From positions 1 to 22,843 of the forward strand of contig CAKONK010000016.1 in NCBI GenBank assembly GCA_934097085.1: DNA of 22,843 nt. Reading direction: 5' to 3'. Below the pieces are notes generated by a model. It saw nothing but the letters and a program-made list of their open reading frames with translations, made no database searches and was not told where the DNA came from. Below are positions 14,385 to 21,569 of the stretch, one piece after another. A program made the position numbers and the translations under genes. Each line of letters begins with the position of its first letter. Positions within the stretch are counted from its first letter, which is position 1. Source of the DNA: an uncultured Bacilli bacterium. GTDB taxonomy: Bacteria; Bacillota_I; Bacilli_A; RF39; UBA660.

Positions 14385-16145
14385 TTAGTTTTCATTTAAA
14401 TATCTTTTTAACTCAATAGCTATATTTTCAGGAATAACTTTCTTTAACTCTTTGATATCCGCATTCTTTATTTTTTCAATACTACCAAACTTTTTAAGTA
14501 AATTATTTATTCTTTGAGTACCTAATCCCTCAACATTAGAAAGCATACTTTTAAGCATACCTTTACTTCTTATTGTTTTATGATAAGTAATAACAAATCT
14601 ATGAACTTCATCTTGGATTCTAGTTAAATAATTAAATACATCATCATGTCCAGTTAAATCATAAGTGTTTAAAGTATCACTATCTAAAAGAGCATTTGTT
14701 CTATGATGATTATCTTTCTTTAAACCCACTACTTTAATATTTAAATTAAGCGTATTTAAAACATCTTTACAAGCATTTATTTGATTTAGTCCTCCATCTA
14801 AAATTATTAAACCAGGCATTTCTTCTTTATCAACTATACATCTAAAATATCTACGGTAAATAACCTCTTTCATCATATGATAATCATCATTTTTATCTAC
14901 ACTAATTTTATATTTACGATAATCATTTTTACTTGGTTTACCATTTTTAAATACAACCATTGCTCCTACAGAAAAAGATCCAAATAGGTTTGAGTTATCA
15001 AAGGCATCTATTCTATATAAACTATTCATATTAAGAATCTTTCTTAGATTATCATGAGCTTCGAATACTCTTTTTTCATCATTTTTAAATCTATCTAAAC
15101 TATTTTCTAAAGTAATTTTGGCATTTTCATAGGCTATTTCAAGAAGTTTTTTCTTTGTTCCTTTTAAAGGTTTAACAAAGCTTGTATCAAGTAGTTTAGA
15201 AAGCATACTATCATCAATATCAGTCGGAATAACTATTTCTTTAGGAACTTCATGTTTTTGATAAAATGAATATAAATAACTTACTATTTCTTCTTCATTG
15301 CTTTCAATAGGAACAATTATATTATTATGACTTCCAAGTAGTTTACCATTTCTTATAAATAATATCTCTATAGAAAGATAGCCTTTGAAAAAATAATATG
15401 ACACTACATCTCTATTTACAAAATCATTAGATTGAACTTTTTGTTTTTCACAAATATAATTAATATAATCAAGTTCATTTTTAAGTTCTAATGCTTTTTC
15501 ATAATTTAAATTCGAAGAAAAATATTCTATTTTTTCTTTTATTTTATCAGTAATTATTTTATCATTGCCACGGAAAAATGATAGTATTTCACTTTCCATA
15601 GTCTTAATTTTTTCCTCGGGGATATCTTTAGTGCAATATCCAAGACACTCTCCTATATGATAATATAAACATACTTCTTTAGGCTTTCCTTCACATTTTT
15701 TCAAAGGATATAATCTATTTATTAAAGATACCATTCTTCGGGCAGCATAGGCATTAGGGTATGGTCCAAATAATAATTTTTTATCGCTTTTCTTTACATT
15801 AATATATCTTGATACTTTTAATGCAGGATAAGGTTTTTTAATATATTCAATGTATGGATAAGTTTTATCATCCTTTAAAAGAATATTATATTTAGGATTA
15901 TATTTTTTAATTAAATTTATTTCTAATATAAAACTCTCAGTTTCTGTTTTAGTTACAATATACTGAAAATGATCTACTTCACTAACCATTAAAGCAGTTT
16001 TTCCTGTTACTGTTCCACGAAAATATGAATGAAGTCTTTTATTTAAATCTTTGGCTTTACCTACATAAATTATTATTCCATCACTATTAACCATTTGATA
16101 TGAACCAGGTGCATGTGGAACAAGTTTTAATTCTTCCTTAAACAT
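14385..16145 (-). CDS. uvrC: UvrABC excinuclease subunit C
   Basis: A 586-residue protein matching UvrC over its full length; it cuts DNA on both sides of a lesion bound by UvrB. The GIY-YIG nuclease domain is at the N-terminus (GSY at 14-16, YVGKAKDL at 27-34, ETESFILE near 68-75), for the 3' incision. A four-cysteine set, C151, C159, C167 and C171, matches the place of the iron-sulfur cluster reported for UvrC. The UVR motif follows (about 195-230), then the RNase H-like 5' nuclease domain (IDAFDNSNLFGS, ILDGG) and two helix-hairpin-helix motifs at the end (NVEGLGTQRINNLL and later). AAGGAG lies before the ATG. The promoter is shared back-to-back with the yigZ-like gene. Confidence 0.96.
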   Translation of the reverse strand: MFKEELKLVPHAPGSYQMVNSDGIIIYVGKAKDLNKRLHSYFRGTVTGKTALMVSEVDHFQYIVTKTETESFILEINLIKKYNPKYNILLKDDKTYPYIEYIKKPYPALKVSRYINVKKSDKKLLFGPYPNAYAARRMVSLINRLYPLKKCEGKPKEVCLYYHIGECLGYCTKDIPEEKIKTMESEILSFFRGNDKIITDKIKEKIEYFSSNLNYEKALELKNELDYINYICEKQKVQSNDFVNRDVVSYYFFKGYLSIEILFIRNGKLLGSHNNIIVPIESNEEEIVSYLYSFYQKHEVPKEIVIPTDIDDSMLSKLLDTSFVKPLKGTKKKLLEIAYENAKITLENSLDRFKNDEKRVFEAHDNLRKILNMNSLYRIDAFDNSNLFGSFSVGAMVVFKNGKPSKNDYRKYKISVDKNDDYHMMKEVIYRRYFRCIVDKEEMPGLIILDGGLNQINACKDVLNTLNLNIKVVGLKKDNHHRTNALLDSDTLNTYDLTGHDDVFNYLTRIQDEVHRFVITYHKTIRSKGMLKSMLSNVEGLGTQRINNLLKKFGSIEKIKNADIKELKKVIPENIAIELKRYLNEN

Positions 16146-16166
16146 AATAATTCTCCTTACAAAAAT

Positions 16167-16172
16167 ATTATA
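16167..16172 (-). promoter_or_regulatory. -10 box of uvrC
   Basis: TATAAT on the minus strand, about 21 nt upstream of the uvrC ATG; a weak CTTATT lies 17 bp further up. It faces away from the yigZ-like promoter (TATAAT 16197-16202, plus strand). Confidence 0.55.
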
Positions 16173-16196
16173 CTACAAAAATACCTAAAAATAAGA

Positions 16197-16202
16197 TATA
16201 AT
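16197..16202 (+). promoter_or_regulatory. -10 box of the yigZ-like gene
   Basis: TATAAT on the plus strand, 16 nt before the start codon at 16219, with GAGGT in between. The -35 is weak. Confidence 0.5.
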
Positions 16203-16218
16203 TTTTATGAGGTATATT

Positions 16219-16581
16219 ATGTTATTAAATGAATTTGAATTAACTGTTAAAAAATCTAAATTTATAGGTTTACTATATAAAATTGATAACGAAGAAGATA
16301 TCAAAAAAATACTTAGTGATGTAAAAGGTAAGCATCCTAAAGCAAAGCATTTTCCTTATGCTTATATATTAGGTAGTACTGCGGGTAAAACCGATGATAA
16401 GGAACCGCATAATAGTGCTGGAATGCAAATATATAATATTTTAAATTACAATAATTTAAATAGCCATCTTTTAATAATTGTAAGATATTTTGGTGGAACT
16501 AAACTTGGAGCTGGAAATCTTTTAAGAACTTATTTAGAAGTTGCTAAAAATACAGTAAAAAAAATCACAAATTTGATGTGA
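16219..16581 (+). CDS. YigZ/IMPACT family protein, N-terminal domain only
   Basis: The only clear protein gene of normal size on the plus strand, 120 residues. It matches the UPF0029/IMPACT N-terminal domain: KKSKFIG near the start, HPKAKHFPYAYILG, DDKEPHNSAGMQIYNIL and IIVRYFGGTKLGAGNLLRTY. Related proteins (YigZ, YvyE) are about 200-215 residues with an added C-terminal DUF1949 domain; that domain is absent here, the gene ending soon after the GAGNLLRTY block at a terminator. The family may bind nucleic acid or translation factors; its role is not settled. The start at 16219 is preferred over ATG 16207 because GAGGT (inside the longer version) lies 7 nt before it. Confidence 0.88.
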   Translation: MLLNEFELTVKKSKFIGLLYKIDNEEDIKKILSDVKGKHPKAKHFPYAYILGSTAGKTDDKEPHNSAGMQIYNILNYNNLNSHLLIIVRYFGGTKLGAGNLLRTYLEVAKNTVKKITNLM

Positions 16582-16587
16582 TTTTTT
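16557..16587. terminator. Bidirectional terminator between convergent genes
   Basis: AAAATCACA (16561-16569) pairs with TGTGATTTT (16577-16585), with a T run on the plus strand and an A run (T on minus) before it. It covers the last codons of the yigZ-like gene and sits 3 nt past the end of the surface protein gene on the other strand. Confidence 0.75.
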
Positions 16588-16589
16588 AA

Positions 16590-18302
16590 TTAGTTCATTT
16601 TTTTCTTAAGTACTAATGCAGCAGCACCTAATAGAGCTAAACTCATAAGTGTAACTGAAGTATATACTAAGATTCCATCAACTGTATTAGGATTTTCTAC
16701 TTTATCAGTATTACCTTTAGTTTCAGTTTTTTCTGGAGTATAGAAACTAAGTTCAAATGTAGAGAAACTTTCTGTTTCAATTTCAATATATTTTTGTCCA
16801 TTCTCCTCTTTAATTTCATATTCTTTAGTATCAATTACAGTTTCACCATTTTTATGTACTACCTTTGCATGAGTAAATGTAATTTCATTAGGAACAGCAA
16901 CTTTTATTTTTACTTTTCCATTTATTGCTTCATTAGGAAGTACTTTAGATTCTTGATTAACTGTATAATAAGGTTTAATATCAAGAACTAAAACACCTTT
17001 TTCTTTATCATAAGATTTAATTTCACTAGAAATTTTAACCTCAACTAAAGTGTTTTCTAATCCTTCGATTTTTGAAGAATCAATAGCCTCTTTTAAACCT
17101 GTTACAGTATCAGTAAGCTTTGCATCAGTTAATTCTTTAGCAACTTTTTCATCTACTTTATCACTAACTTTAACTTCTGGAGCAGTAACAACTAATTCAC
17201 CTTTGTTTTCACTAACTATAGTATACATTTCACCATCTTTAACAGCTTTTACACCTGTTACTAGTTTTACTCCATCTTTTTTAGTAACTAATTCATCAGT
17301 AAATGAACCACCAGAAATTTCAATTTCATCAGGTTTCATCATATCAATGTTTCCATAGAATCTTCCACCTTTAACCTCAACTGAAGTTACTAGTTTACTA
17401 TTTACAACTTCATCTGCATTTTTTTGTGCTATGTAATGATAAATTGAATTTCCATATGCTGAATGGTATTCTCCACCATCAATAGTAAGTTCAATATTTC
17501 CAGCATATCCATTATTTGATTCAATAGCAATTGCAGCACCAGTGGCATTCATACCATTGCCATTATATGTACCTTTGACTTTCTCTCCAGTAGCATATAT
17601 TTTAGAATTCTTAATATTGATTTTTCCGGCTTTTATACCAATTCCACCAATTCCACCTTCGATTGTTGCTCCCTCAATATTCCATATTGCATAACCAGCT
17701 GCATATAATCCATATTCTTTACTAATAAATTTAGCAGTACTATAAATATTAATAATTGGACAATTTTTAATGTCTTTATTATTTCCACTTATAGTAAATG
17801 CAGCTTGAGGTTCTTCACTAACTGATTTGAATGTTCCTTTTAAATTTACAACAACACCATGAATAGATTTTTTTGATATAGAGCTAATGTATGCACCAAA
17901 GTCGCCCTCTAAAGTTACATTTTCATCAACAGTAAGTGAGGAATAATTTGCATCATTTTGATCAAGTGAACCATAAATAACAACTGGAGCACCAAGTTCC
18001 ATAGTACCATTAATTGTTCCTTTACCTGTAAGAATTAAGTCTCCTTTGTAAACTTTTAATCTATTAGTTTGTGTTAAAATATTATGATTATTTAAGTCAA
18101 GAGTAACTTTTTTACCATCAAGTAAAAGAATGTCACTAGTTAATGTTAGGTTCTCCATTAACTTAGCCTCGCCACCATTTTTAAAGACTTCGGCAAGTTC
18201 GTCTTGTGTTTTAACTTCTTTAGTTTCTGCAAAAACTATTGAGGGTAAAATTATTGCAAAAGCCATTACCAAAGTTAAAACTATTCTTTTTAGGTTTTTC
18301 AT
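16590..18302 (-). CDS. Secreted beta-helix surface protein with NPxT-type C-terminal anchor
   Basis: A 570-residue protein. Signal peptide: Lys/Arg start, hydrophobic core and cleavage after VFA (about residue 25). Residues about 30-340 look like a right-handed parallel beta-helix of the pectate-lyase type, with short repeats full of Gly, Ile and Asn (LDLNNHNI, LTGKGTINGT, IKAGKINIKNSKI, VEVKGGRFYGNI, IEISGGSF). Residues about 370-520 are charged beta-rich spacer domains. The C-terminus has NPNTVDG, a hydrophobic helix and KKK, the form of a sortase signal with NPxT in place of LPxTG, closer to the sortase B type. The start is MKNLKR at 18302 (AGGATAGGG upstream), not the ATG 51 nt earlier, which would put charged residues before the signal. 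A carbohydrate or host-surface role is inference. Confidence 0.85.
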   Translation of the reverse strand: MKNLKRIVLTLVMAFAIILPSIVFAETKEVKTQDELAEVFKNGGEAKLMENLTLTSDILLLDGKKVTLDLNNHNILTQTNRLKVYKGDLILTGKGTINGTMELGAPVVIYGSLDQNDANYSSLTVDENVTLEGDFGAYISSISKKSIHGVVVNLKGTFKSVSEEPQAAFTISGNNKDIKNCPIINIYSTAKFISKEYGLYAAGYAIWNIEGATIEGGIGGIGIKAGKINIKNSKIYATGEKVKGTYNGNGMNATGAAIAIESNNGYAGNIELTIDGGEYHSAYGNSIYHYIAQKNADEVVNSKLVTSVEVKGGRFYGNIDMMKPDEIEISGGSFTDELVTKKDGVKLVTGVKAVKDGEMYTIVSENKGELVVTAPEVKVSDKVDEKVAKELTDAKLTDTVTGLKEAIDSSKIEGLENTLVEVKISSEIKSYDKEKGVLVLDIKPYYTVNQESKVLPNEAINGKVKIKVAVPNEITFTHAKVVHKNGETVIDTKEYEIKEENGQKYIEIETESFSTFELSFYTPEKTETKGNTDKVENPNTVDGILVYTSVTLMSLALLGAAALVLKKKMN

Positions 18303-18324
18303 TTTCCCTATCCTTTCTATATTC

Positions 18325-18353
18325 ATACTATCATAATTAAGTATTAATTTCAA
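18325..18353 (-). promoter_or_regulatory. Promoter of the beta-helix surface protein gene
   Basis: -35 TTGAAA (18348-18353), 17-bp spacer, -10 TAGTAT (18325-18330). The 120 bp further upstream (18354-18473) holds nothing I can identify. Confidence 0.65.
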
Positions 18354-18473
18354 TAGATAAAACTGATAATTTTGTTCTATGTGTAAACCAATTATTAAAA
18401 AATATTATTATATAATGTCAGGATAAATATCGTAAAAATTTTTATTATTATTTCAAATACAACGACTATAAAT

Positions 18474-18505
18474 GAAAAATAACACTACGCTATTATAGTG
18501 TTATT
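18474..18505 (-). terminator. Terminator of the ruvA-HAD-ruvB-mscS operon
   Basis: Minus-strand hairpin AATAACACTA (18496-18505) with TAGTGTTATT (18478-18487), an 8-nt loop, then TTTTCATTT. It lies 32 nt beyond the mscS-like stop. Confidence 0.75.
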
Positions 18506-18537
18506 CATATTTATAAATTATTAGGTTCTAAATAAAT

Positions 18538-19323
18538 TTATTTTTTATTAATTACATTAATATAGTTGTATGGTATTTCAATATTATTTTTATCAAACAC
18601 TTTCTTTAAATTTTCATTTAATTTACAACTATTTTCAAAACTTTCATTAATATCTTTTCCCCATACATAACATCTAAGTATTACTGCGGAACTATCCCAT
18701 CTTATTACTTTAACATTTATATCGTAGTTTGCATCTTTATATAATTTTTTAAGTTCTTCCTTAGCAAGTTTTATGGCCTTATTTAAATCAGATGAATAAG
18801 AAATACCATATTCCATAAATGAACAATGTTTATTTTCATTATAATCATAGTTTTCAATTGTAAGGGTATTTAAAACACTATTAGGAATAATATATCTTTG
18901 ATTATTATATCCTTTTATTATAGTATGTCTCATTGATACCTCTAAAACGGTGCCAGATATATCTTTTTCTAAAATATGAACTCTATCTCCTACCTCTATT
19001 GGATGAGAAAACAAAAGTGAAATACTACCAAATAAATTCTTAAGAGCCTCTTGAGCCGCTAAGCCTAAAATAGTAGTTAATATTCCAACTGCAGATAATA
19101 ATGTTACAGAAAGTGATTTAAACATTTTAAATTTTGATAGACAAAGAGTTACACCTATTCCAAAAATTATAACAGTTTTAAGTCTATCAAAAAATATTAA
19201 AATAGTTTTTAAATTTTTATTACTCTTTTTATCCATTACTTTTTTAATAAACTTATCAATTAATAAATTTATTATATAACTTATTAAAAGTATTACTACA
19301 ATACTTATTATTTGTTCTAACAT
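18538..19323 (-). CDS. Small-conductance mechanosensitive channel (MscS family)
   Basis: A 261-residue protein. Three membrane segments are visible (about residues 2-24, 46-64 and the pore-lining third at 72-104). The pore helix and start of the beta domain carry the family signature GLAAQEALKNLFGSISLLFS then PIEVGDRV (108-115). The cytoplasmic part has the usual NQRYIIPNSVL (about 141-151) and an alpha-beta end. MscS channels open on hypo-osmotic shock to release solutes. AAAGGA precedes the ATG. It starts 12 nt after ruvB and is the last gene of the ruv operon, so it is co-transcribed with repair genes; I see no functional link. Confidence 0.92.
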   Translation of the reverse strand: MLEQIISIVVILLISYIINLLIDKFIKKVMDKKSNKNLKTILIFFDRLKTVIIFGIGVTLCLSKFKMFKSLSVTLLSAVGILTTILGLAAQEALKNLFGSISLLFSHPIEVGDRVHILEKDISGTVLEVSMRHTIIKGYNNQRYIIPNSVLNTLTIENYDYNENKHCSFMEYGISYSSDLNKAIKLAKEELKKLYKDANYDINVKVIRWDSSAVILRCYVWGKDINESFENSCKLNENLKKVFDKNNIEIPYNYINVINKK

Positions 19324-19335
19324 AACTTATCCTTT

Positions 19336-20337
19336 CTAAAATAAAGATTTATTATAATCAATTTTTAAATGATCATAACTTTTTTCAGTGGCAACTCTAC
19401 CACTTTTAGTTCTTTTTATAAAACCCTCTTGTAAAAGAAATGGTTCTACTACATCCTCAATTGTAGATACTTCTTCACCAATTGATGTTGCAATAGTTTC
19501 TATTCCAACAGGCCCTCCATTAAATTTTTCAATTAAACTTTTTAAATATTCTATATCAATACTATCAAGTCCATAATCATCAACTTTTAATCTTTTTAAA
19601 GCATCTTTAGTAATATCTAAAGTTATATTTCCATTACCAAGTACTAAAGCAAAATCAGATACTCTTTTAAAAAGTCTATTAGCAATTCTCGGAGTTTTTC
19701 TTGCTCTTTTGGCAAGCTCTAATGCTGCATCATCTTCAATAGGCATATCTAATACTTTACTAGTTCTTTTGACAATACCCGCAAGTTCATCATCAGTATA
19801 ATATTCAAGTTTATTTACAATACCAAATCTATCACGAAGTGGCGAAGTAAGATCTCCTGCCCTAGTAGTGGCCCCAACTAAAGTAAAAGGTGGTAAATCT
19901 ATTTTAATACTTTTACTTTTACCTTCACTACCTATTACAAGGTCAAGTTCAAAGTCTTCCATTGCAGGATAAAGTATTTCCTCAATATAAGAAGGAAGTC
20001 TATGAATTTCATCAATAAATAAAACATCCCCTGGTTCTAGTGAAGAAAGTACAGCTGCAAGATCTCCTGGTTTTTCCATTGCGGGTCCTGATGTTGTTCT
20101 AATATTTGTACCCATTTCATTTGCAATAATATGAGCAAGAGTTGTTTTACCAAGTCCCGGAGGACCATATAATAATGTATGATCTAGTACTTGTCCTCTC
20201 ATTTTAGCAGCCTTAATAAAAACATCTAAATTTTGTTTTATTTCAGTTTGTCCAACATATTCTGATAACCTTTGCGGTCTAATATTTTCTTCGAAAACTT
20301 CCTCATTTTGTTCATTTGCATCTAATATTCTGTCCAT
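19336..20337 (-). CDS. ruvB: Holliday junction DNA helicase RuvB
   Basis: A 333-residue AAA+ motor that drives branch migration with RuvA. Walker A GPPGLGKTT is at about residues 58-66, Walker B LFIDEIH at 106-112, sensor 1 GATTRAG and the arginine-finger region SPLRDRFGI follow, then the winged-helix C-terminus (FNGGPVGIETIA, EPFLLQEGFIKRT). The start MDRIL is chosen because AGGAGG lies 7 nt upstream; an earlier ATG would have this site inside its coding sequence. It overlaps the 3' end of the HAD gene by 26 nt, a sign of translational coupling. Length matches the usual 330-340. Confidence 0.97.
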   Translation of the reverse strand: MDRILDANEQNEEVFEENIRPQRLSEYVGQTEIKQNLDVFIKAAKMRGQVLDHTLLYGPPGLGKTTLAHIIANEMGTNIRTTSGPAMEKPGDLAAVLSSLEPGDVLFIDEIHRLPSYIEEILYPAMEDFELDLVIGSEGKSKSIKIDLPPFTLVGATTRAGDLTSPLRDRFGIVNKLEYYTDDELAGIVKRTSKVLDMPIEDDAALELAKRARKTPRIANRLFKRVSDFALVLGNGNITLDITKDALKRLKVDDYGLDSIDIEYLKSLIEKFNGGPVGIETIATSIGEEVSTIEDVVEPFLLQEGFIKRTKSGRVATEKSYDHLKIDYNKSLF

Positions 20338-20836
20338 CCAATTTCCTCCTAACAAAATCTATAACTTCATACCAATTTTTAACATCTACTCCATACTGTA
20401 ATGCTTCTACATTATGATTTCTAACATCCTCAATTACTTCTAAAGTATCATCAATAACTAAATCAATTCCATATTCTTTGGCTTCTTTACCTTTAGGAAA
20501 AGCCTTAAAAATATATTTATCAAAATATAACTTATGTTTTTCTAAATACTCTTTAGTTAAGTCGATTATTTCAGGACATCCTCCTCCTCTTGCTGTTAAA
20601 AGAGCTATTTCAATATTATTTTCTTTAAAAAATGAAAATGCTTCATAAACTCCATCAAATAAATCAAGACTATTTGTAATATCTTTATAATATTTATAGA
20701 AAAAATCTAGCCCTTCATTTTTAGATAAATCGTGGTAACTATTTAAATTATTTCCAGGTAAATGTTTATCTAAATATCTTTTTGATGTAACAGATGTATT
20801 TACAATTGTATTATCAAAATCAATGCCAATTCTCAT
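20312..20836 (-). CDS. HAD-family phosphatase, 5'-nucleotidase-like, inside the ruv operon
   Basis: A 174-residue HAD hydrolase. Motif I is DFDNT (D6 and D8, nucleophile and acid), motif II LLTARG (T81), the motif III Lys is probably K115 or K118, and motif IV is the DD pair at 129-130. The short helical cap region and size fit the 5'(3')-deoxyribonucleotidase-like group (NT5C type). It would remove phosphate from a small molecule such as a nucleotide; the substrate cannot be read from the sequence. It starts 1 nt after the ruvA stop and overlaps the ruvB start by 26 nt, so it is translated as part of the operon. This is not the usual ruvA-ruvB arrangement. Confidence 0.85.
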   Translation of the reverse strand: MRIGIDFDNTIVNTSVTSKRYLDKHLPGNNLNSYHDLSKNEGLDFFYKYYKDITNSLDLFDGVYEAFSFFKENNIEIALLTARGGGCPEIIDLTKEYLEKHKLYFDKYIFKAFPKGKEAKEYGIDLVIDDTLEVIEDVRNHNVEALQYGVDVKNWYEVIDFVRRKLDGQNIRCK

Positions 20837-20837
20837 A

Positions 20838-21389
20838 TTACCTCAATAAAAGTTTAAGTGCCTCTTTAACTTGCATTTCTACATTTAAAGAAGGATCAAC
20901 ATTTTTAATAACTTTATTAATTTCACTAGTTTTATAACCTAATCCTTGTAATACTTCAAATAAATCAGCTGTTAAGTCATCACTAACATCTCCTTCAATC
21001 TCAATCTTACCTTTTAAATCAAGAATAATTTGTTTAGCAATCTTTTCACCTACTTTAGGAAATTTAGTTAAGTATAAAACATTTTCTCTATTTATAGCAT
21101 CAACAATACCTTTAACACTACCTGTAGCAAAAAAGCCATTAGCCATTTTAGGTCCTAATCCTTTAACATTAATTAACTTTAAAAATAATTCTAACTCTTC
21201 CTTTGTTTTAAAACCATATAATGAGTTTTCATCCTCTCTAATATGATTATATAAATAAACTTTATATTCATTATTTAGTTCATATGAATATGGATTAGAT
21301 ACAAAAACTTGATAACCAACATTATTACATTCTAAAGTAATATTATTACTATCTTGCTCAGTAACTATTCCTATTATATAACGATACAT
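20838..21389 (-). CDS. ruvA: Holliday junction branch migration complex subunit RuvA
   Basis: A 183-residue protein. The N-terminal OB-fold is at residues 1-62 (MYRYIIGIVTE, YLYNHIREDENSLYGF), the tandem helix-hairpin-helix domain at about 65-135 (INVKGLGPKMANGF, FPKVGEKIAKQIILDLK), and after a short acidic linker comes the C-terminal domain that touches RuvB (VLQGLGYKTSEI, VKEALKLL). RuvA tetramers hold the four-way junction flat and load the RuvB rings. GGAGG precedes the ATG. It is the first gene of the ruvA-HAD-ruvB-mscS operon, with a TATAAT (21410-21415) about 20 nt upstream. Confidence 0.96.
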   Translation of the reverse strand: MYRYIIGIVTEQDSNNITLECNNVGYQVFVSNPYSYELNNEYKVYLYNHIREDENSLYGFKTKEELELFLKLINVKGLGPKMANGFFATGSVKGIVDAINRENVLYLTKFPKVGEKIAKQIILDLKGKIEIEGDVSDDLTADLFEVLQGLGYKTSEINKVIKNVDPSLNVEMQVKEALKLLLR

Positions 21390-21409
21390 ATCTTTACCTC
21401 CACTATTTA

Positions 21410-21415
21410 ATTATA
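21410..21415 (-). promoter_or_regulatory. -10 box of the ruv operon
   Basis: TATAAT on the minus strand 20 nt before the ruvA ATG. The -35 is poor, and no LexA-type box that I can recognise is present. Confidence 0.5.
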
Positions 21416-21491
21416 AACCATTTTGGACTACATTAAAATAATAACACACTATTTTTTATAAATCAAGAATATTTGTTCGTTAGCAAATTAT

Positions 21492-21520
21492 AAAAAAAGT
21501 ATGCAATATTTACATACTTT
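21492..21520 (-). terminator. Terminator of the VWA-like gene
   Basis: Minus-strand AAAGTATG (21513-21520) pairs with CATACTTT (21496-21503), 9-nt loop, followed by TTTT and more T. It lies 50 nt beyond the stop at 21570. Confidence 0.7.
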
Positions 21521-21569
21521 ATCAGTCATATTATTTATAATTCATCTATAAATTTTTCAATAAATATAC

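Noticed and set aside
17050..17358. Open frame on the plus strand opposite the surface protein
   Set aside because: Ser/Thr/Phe-rich translation is the mirror of the beta-helix gene's codons; no start signals.
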